DNA of 19,371 bases from an uncultured Clostridia bacterium (GTDB lineage Bacteria; Bacillota_A; Clostridia; TANB77; CAG-508), in contig CANBLA010000008.1 of assembly GCA_947369305.1 (NCBI GenBank), forward strand, positions 1-19,371, read 5' to 3'. Position 1 is the first letter of the stretch. Every line of letters begins with the position of its first letter. Below the pieces are notes generated by a model. That model ran no database searches and was not told the DNA's origin. It worked only from the letters and a program-made list of their open reading frames with translations. The position numbers and the translations under genes are program-made. This document shows positions 15,966-19,371 of the stretch, piece after piece.

Positions 15966-16608
15966 TCTTTTTCTCCTTCCGTTTCTTCTTTTTTCTTGAA
16001 ACTTAGTTTATTTTCTGTTCCATTTAAAATCCTTTGTACATTCGTTCTATGATTAAATATAATAAATCCTGCCATAATCATTCCAAAAATTAAATAATTT
16101 CCTTCTACTAAATAATGTTGTTTGATAAATATTGTGAGAATTGGGAATAAAATAGCTGCTGAAATTGAGCCGAAGGGAAACCATTTTCGTAACTGCCATT
16201 AAACTGACTGCAAAAATTAAACAAATTAAACCAATCTGCCAATTTAATAATAATAAAATTCCCAAACTGGTTGCAATTCCTTTTCCCCCTTTAAAACCAA
16301 AAAATATAGGAAATGTATGTCCGCACAACAACACCAATGGCTGCTAACTGAACTAAAATATCTTGATTATTTGAAATAAATTTTCCACATACATACGCAA
16401 TAAAAATGGCTACAACTCCTTTTAAAATATCGGCAATTAACGTTAATGCCGCTGCTTTTTTACCAACACTTCTTAACATATTGGTGGTTCCACCATTTCC
16501 ACTTCCTTTTTCTCGTACATCAAAACCAGCCATTCTTTTACTGATTAAAACAGAGAAATTGACACTACCAATAAGGTAAGCAATTACAGTTATCACTAGA
16601 TATAACAT
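15962..16608 (-). CDS. plsY: Glycerol-3-phosphate acyltransferase PlsY, with two +1 shifts at CGG
   Basis: A membrane enzyme that moves an acyl group from acyl-phosphate to glycerol 3-phosphate, making lysophosphatidic acid. The three conserved PlsY motifs are all present but lie in three reading frames: GSGNGGTTNMLRSVGKKAA in the first, GHTFPIFFGFKGGKGIATSLG in the second, and FNHRTNVQRILNGTENKL in the third. Skipping the C of the in-frame CGG at 16323 and again at 16172 joins them exactly, giving 214 aa with Gly at residues 96 and 146, both expected from the family (V-x-GHTFP and SLGSISAA). The corrected frame ends in a TGA overlapping the gpsA ATG, as for an intact coupled gene. Without shifts the product stops at 105 residues. 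AAAAGGAGG precedes the ATG, and a promoter lies at 16641-16669. PlsY is the acyltransferase step in most Firmicutes, which argues that this gene is functional. Confidence 0.9.
16169..16172 (-). other. CGGC frameshift site 2 in plsY (residue 146)
   Basis: The codons are GTT TCC CTT CGG CTC. The family expects Val-Ser-Leu-Gly-Ser-Ile, which is CTT (C) GGC TCA ATT. The frame change is pinned between TKMVSL and GSISAAILFP. This is the only one of the four sites with C rather than A after CGG. Confidence 0.85.
16320..16323 (-). other. CGGA frameshift site 1 in plsY (residue 96)
   Basis: The codons are GTT GTT GTG CGG ACA. The family expects ...Val-Val-Gly-His-Thr-Phe-Pro, which is GTG (C) GGA CAT ACA TTT CCT. 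The frame change is pinned between LAAIGVV and GHTFP, and the glycine is conserved in PlsY. Confidence 0.85.
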
Positions 16609-16640
16609 TGTTTCCTCCTTTTTATTTCATCCTTTGTTAT

Positions 16641-16669
16641 ACTATATCATATTCTTTTTTAAGTTTCAA
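16641..16669 (-). promoter_or_regulatory. Promoter of the plsY-gpsA operon
   Basis: TTGAAA (16669-16664), a 17-nt spacer and TATAGT (16646-16641) with an extended TG. The predicted start near 16634 leaves a leader of about 25 nt before plsY. The following genes to 9761 are spaced by at most 37 nt, so they form one seven-gene operon. Confidence 0.7.
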
Positions 16670-16676
16670 CTGTTTC

Positions 16677-17432
16677 TTAATTTTGATGTAAAATATAAAT
16701 ATCATAATTTTCAGTTTGAGCATATAATTGAAATCCTAAGTAAGTTGGTGAAGTTGTAGTTGGAATAGATCTATGAAATATTAAAATATTGACTTTTTTT
16801 TCATTACATAATTGGATTAATTTTTCCATGTAACCTGCATTGTAAGCTTGAATAATTTCATATTTTTCGTAATCACCATATGCCCTTCTGGGAAAAACCA
16901 GTTTTATGTTTGCATCAATTTGTCTAATATATGGAACCATTTCAACTGAAGTCATTGCCTTTTTATTTTCTATAGGTATTCCACTTAAAATATCGACCAC
17001 TTTGACATATTCATCTGGTATCTTGTAAAAATTATTGACTTTTTGGTAATTCTGTGTGTTATAAATCAGCTTTCCACTCACCATTAGGATGAAAACAAGG
17101 GCTGTAAAAACAAAAATTTTATTTTTACTATTTTCTCTATTTTTTATTACATTTGTGGCTGCATATGCCATTACTATTCCAATTGGCAATAACCAAAAAG
17201 TTCTCCAATACACATTTTGGTTTAAAAATGGATTAACAAATTTATGAAAAATAGGATTTAAAATAACAAGCAATATAAAACATGGAAAATAAACTAAAAA
17301 TGCTTTATTCTTCTTATTTTTATCTACTAAAAATATATACAAAATAGCTACTAAAAACAATGCCATATACATTCCAGTACCTTTATATCTTAAAAACGAT
17401 TCTTGGATAATTTGCAAATTTTCATGAAACAT
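16677..17432 (-). CDS. Multi-pass membrane protein, C-terminal half-like partner of the preceding gene
   Basis: 251 residues with about four membrane segments (MYMALFLVAILYIFLV, FLVYFPCFILLVILNPIF, WLLPIGIVMAYAATNV, IFVFTALVFILMVSGKLIY), then a soluble C-terminal domain of about 110 residues. The YWRTFWLLPIGIV stretch resembles the C-terminal part of large clostridial membrane proteins of unknown function, which I recall as DUF6077 (moderate to low certainty). The neighbouring gene resembles their N-terminal part, so together they look like one protein made as two chains. AAAGGAG lies 9 nt before the ATG, so translation starts independently. No CGG is present at the junction. The polysaccharide-gene context suggests a role in surface glycan assembly or export; function unknown. 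Confidence 0.6.
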   Translation of the reverse strand: MFHENLQIIQESFLRYKGTGMYMALFLVAILYIFLVDKNKKNKAFLVYFPCFILLVILNPIFHKFVNPFLNQNVYWRTFWLLPIGIVMAYAATNVIKNRENSKNKIFVFTALVFILMVSGKLIYNTQNYQKVNNFYKIPDEYVKVVDILSGIPIENKKAMTSVEMVPYIRQIDANIKLVFPRRAYGDYEKYEIIQAYNAGYMEKLIQLCNEKKVNILIFHRSIPTTTSPTYLGFQLYAQTENYDIYILHQN

Positions 17433-17445
17433 ATCTTTTACTCCT

Positions 17446-18474
17446 TTATTTTATGACCAAATATAAAATTCCATAAATGATATTGGGAACAATACAAATT
17501 CCTGCTTTTAGTAAATGACTAATTCTCCTTTGCTGGATAGCAAACACAAATGCTAATCCTGCTAAAGTTATTGGTGCAAGTGCAATTCCCATAGAAGAAA
17601 CAAGACAAGATGCTAACATTGCAATAAATAATGTAATCCAATTTACTCTTTTGGACTCTTCCATACAACTAAAAAACACTAGCCAAATACTTGGCAAAAT
17701 AATATTTGCAAGTATCGCTTTTCCTTGCCAAATACGGAATAACAAAAATGAGAAATTGGTATAAATGGAAAAGTTTCCCCACATATAAATAATGCTTAAA
17801 AAGCACAAAAATAGACTAGTATTTTTCTTATCTTTTTCAAATAATCGCATCCCCATCAACCAATAGATACTGTATGCCATTGCGATAAATAAAGGTGGAA
17901 ATACAGTATGGGCTACAATGGTTGGATGTATGTTCAGAATGGATGATAGAATAGCCGTATATAATGGAAATGGAGAAAATACATAACGTGTTGGAAATCC
18001 ATTGTAATACGTTCCATCTTCCGCAGCAACAATATACATGCTATTTTCTGTAATGGTAACATTGGCGGTTGCAACATAAAATGCATCATCCTCATCCAAA
18101 TGAGTATATCGAATCGAAAATAAAATTTGCATGCCAATTAGAAATACAGTAATTATTGTTAGTATGTCTGGTTTTAATTGAAATAATTTTTGAAAATCTC
18201 TTAATTTCCACTCTTTCCTTTTTAAAATAAGTGAGACTATAGTTAATAATCCAATAATAGCACACCAAGAATAAAGTAGTGTTGTAAATTTAACTTTTAA
18301 AAATATCATGGGAATGGCAAGTAATTGTAAGATGGCAAATTCTAATAAATAACCAAGTACAAATGCCCATAATAGATTCTTTTTTTCTTTCATGAATTTT
18401 GTAAGCAATAAGCCTAAGATTATTGGAAACACAATTAACACCAAAAAACATAAAATTGCTTTTATGATTAACAT
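17446..18474 (-). CDS. Multi-pass membrane protein, glycosyltransferase- or polymerase-like N-terminal half (DUF6077-like)
   Basis: 342 residues, mostly membrane segments (about nine), with an extracytoplasmic loop HLDEDDAFYVATANVTITEN followed by YVFSPFPLYTAILSSILNIHPTIVAHTVFPP. An acidic motif in the first large loop followed by many helices is reminiscent of GT-C type glycosyltransferases, but this is only a resemblance. It ends at a TAA inside a short junction and is followed 13 nt later by the second half-like gene. AAGGAG overlapping the stop of the pyruvyl-transferase-like gene drives its ATG. The set of three genes is probably one surface-polysaccharide operon continuing upstream beyond the window. 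Confidence 0.6.
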   Translation of the reverse strand: MLIIKAILCFLVLIVFPIILGLLLTKFMKEKKNLLWAFVLGYLLEFAILQLLAIPMIFLKVKFTTLLYSWCAIIGLLTIVSLILKRKEWKLRDFQKLFQLKPDILTIITVFLIGMQILFSIRYTHLDEDDAFYVATANVTITENSMYIVAAEDGTYYNGFPTRYVFSPFPLYTAILSSILNIHPTIVAHTVFPPLFIAMAYSIYWLMGMRLFEKDKKNTSLFLCFLSIIYMWGNFSIYTNFSFLLFRIWQGKAILANIILPSIWLVFFSCMEESKRVNWITLFIAMLASCLVSSMGIALAPITLAGLAFVFAIQQRRISHLLKAGICIVPNIIYGILYLVIK

Positions 18475-18477
18475 TTT

Positions 18478-19325
18478 TTACTCCTTATTTTTAAATTTAT
18501 TTTCAAAAAGTTTCATTCCCTCGAATTGACTCATCCATTCATTTATCTTATCATAATCAACAAATACTTTTGTTTCAAATTCAGAATTAATCTTTTCTTC
18601 AATTTTATTGATATCTGAACGGCCAATACAATTAATATGATTAACTTCATCAATATTAGAAGCTCGATGATCTACTTTTACAATAATGGCTCTTTTTTGT
18701 TGTTTCATAGCATAAATTCCGCCATGTAATCTAAGTCCAACATAATCCACATCATTATTTTGTAAAACATATTGATAGGCTTCTATACTTTGCGGTATGA
18801 TTTCAATCTCTTCTATCTCTTCAAATTGTTTTATATAATCAAGATCTGAAAAAGTCTGTGGCCAATAATATAATTTCTTATAGTTTCTCTTTAACATGTC
18901 AATAAATTTTTTATCATTTTCAAAATCTTTCTTTTCTGCTCTTAAAGCAAATACGACATTCTCTGCTTTTTGGGTTGGAATTTTTCTACAATGCTCTTCT
19001 GTTAAATCCCATAATGTTGGACATCCTGTATTAATTGCCTTAAATCCTAAATTTTCTAACATTTCTTTGGTTTCATTGTCTCGAACACTATGTATATAAT
19101 CTTTTGACAACATATGTTGATACATATATTTTGTATAACAATTTATATTATGACTATTTCTAGAATTTCCAACTCCCACTAATATTAGATTCTGCAATGG
19201 TTTGCAATTAAAGATATTAACACTCCATTGTGGACAAAACTTCATCATATTAGTTTTTAAAATACTTGTTCCAAATACAAAATTGTAATCCGATTTTTCT
19301 ATCATCTTTGCTCTGAAACTTCTTT
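18478..19325 (-). CDS. Polysaccharide pyruvyl transferase family protein (5'-truncated at contig end)
   Basis: The frame is open to the last biological base at 19325, reading ...RSFRAKMIEKSDYNFVFGTS. The internal ATG at 19305 is therefore probably not the start, and the N-terminus is missing. Features of the family are SRNSHNINCYTKYM, KDYIHSVRDNETKEMLENLG, NTGCPTLWDL and the C-terminal VDYVGLRLHGGIYAMKQQKRAIIV (the GxRLHG motif), ending in a basic tail. Members add pyruvyl ketals to surface polysaccharides, or related modifications; the exact substrate is unknown. The stop codon that seems to precede the frame at 19324-19326 is created by the adapter and is not real. Confidence 0.8.
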
Positions 19326-19371
19326 AGATCGGAAGAGCACACGTCTGAACTCCAGTCACTGGCACCTATCT
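19326..19371 (+). other. Illumina TruSeq adapter and index (non-biological contig end)
   Basis: AGATCGGAAGAGC begins at 19326 and the 34-base TruSeq read-1 3' adapter runs to 19359. The next eight bases, TGGCACCT (19360-19367), sit where an i7 index belongs, and ATCT (19368-19371) is the start of the P7 flow-cell sequence. These 46 bases are library adapter left in the assembly. Confidence 0.98.

Noticed and set aside
5398..16323. The four frame breaks as random sequencing or assembly insertions
   Set aside because: Kept as the null hypothesis but not preferred. Random insertions would not all be a C directly before a GGN glycine codon creating an in-frame CGG, and they are not in homopolymers. 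Only raw reads can settle it.
16053..16337. A separate small gene starting MVLLCGHTFP inside plsY
   Set aside because: It is the middle frame of plsY containing its second conserved motif. There is no ribosome binding site for the internal ATG, and the frame then runs out of homology at the second CGG.

Overview
This window comes from an AT-rich (roughly 30% G+C by eye) low-GC Gram-positive bacterium, most likely an uncultured member of the Clostridia (Bacillota). The evidence is the gene set (FtsEX with an M23 hydrolase, TmcAL, family II pyrophosphatase PpaC, PlsY, YlmH, the DXS route to isoprenoids), strong AGGAGG-type ribosome binding sites, and tightly packed operons. I cannot place it more precisely. 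No rRNA, tRNA, CRISPR array or insertion sequence is visible.

Layout, all on the minus strand unless stated. 1-2587: promoter, ftsE, ftsX and a secreted M23 murein hydrolase cut by the window edge, a cell-division/wall-hydrolysis operon. 2678-7235: an operon read from a promoter at 7235: polyprenol/phytol-kinase-like protein, dxs, ylmH (ribosome quality control), a YjdF-like membrane protein, and cdd. 7280-8384: promoter, rnhA, coaE. 8402-9655: tmcAL on the plus strand with a terminator. 9680-9748: a perfect 21-bp inverted repeat holding two near-consensus, back-to-back promoters. 9761-16669: promoter, plsY, gpsA, zinc-ribbon protein, ppaC, WG-repeat protein, a methionine-gamma-lyase-like PLP enzyme and a YgjP-like metalloprotein. 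16677-19325: part of a surface-polysaccharide locus (a pyruvyl-transferase-like protein and two consecutive multi-pass membrane proteins). 19326-19371 is not biological: it is an Illumina adapter plus index at the contig end.

The main observation is a decoding anomaly. Three otherwise intact genes (dxs once, the kinase-like gene once, plsY twice) carry +1 frame interruptions. All four lie exactly at an in-frame CGG codon, and skipping the C so that the next triplet GGA or GGC (Gly) is read restores the expected protein. In a hand scan of every gene here I found no other in-frame CGG codon, although CGG occurs about fifty times out of frame on coding strands. Other arginine codons (CGT, CGA, CGC, AGA, AGG) are used normally. 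The simplest biological reading is that CGG is not a normal Arg codon in this organism, and that CGGN is read as one glycine by programmed +1 frameshifting or a four-base-reading tRNA. Independent assembly errors are the null hypothesis, but they would not be expected to choose the same site type four times out of four.
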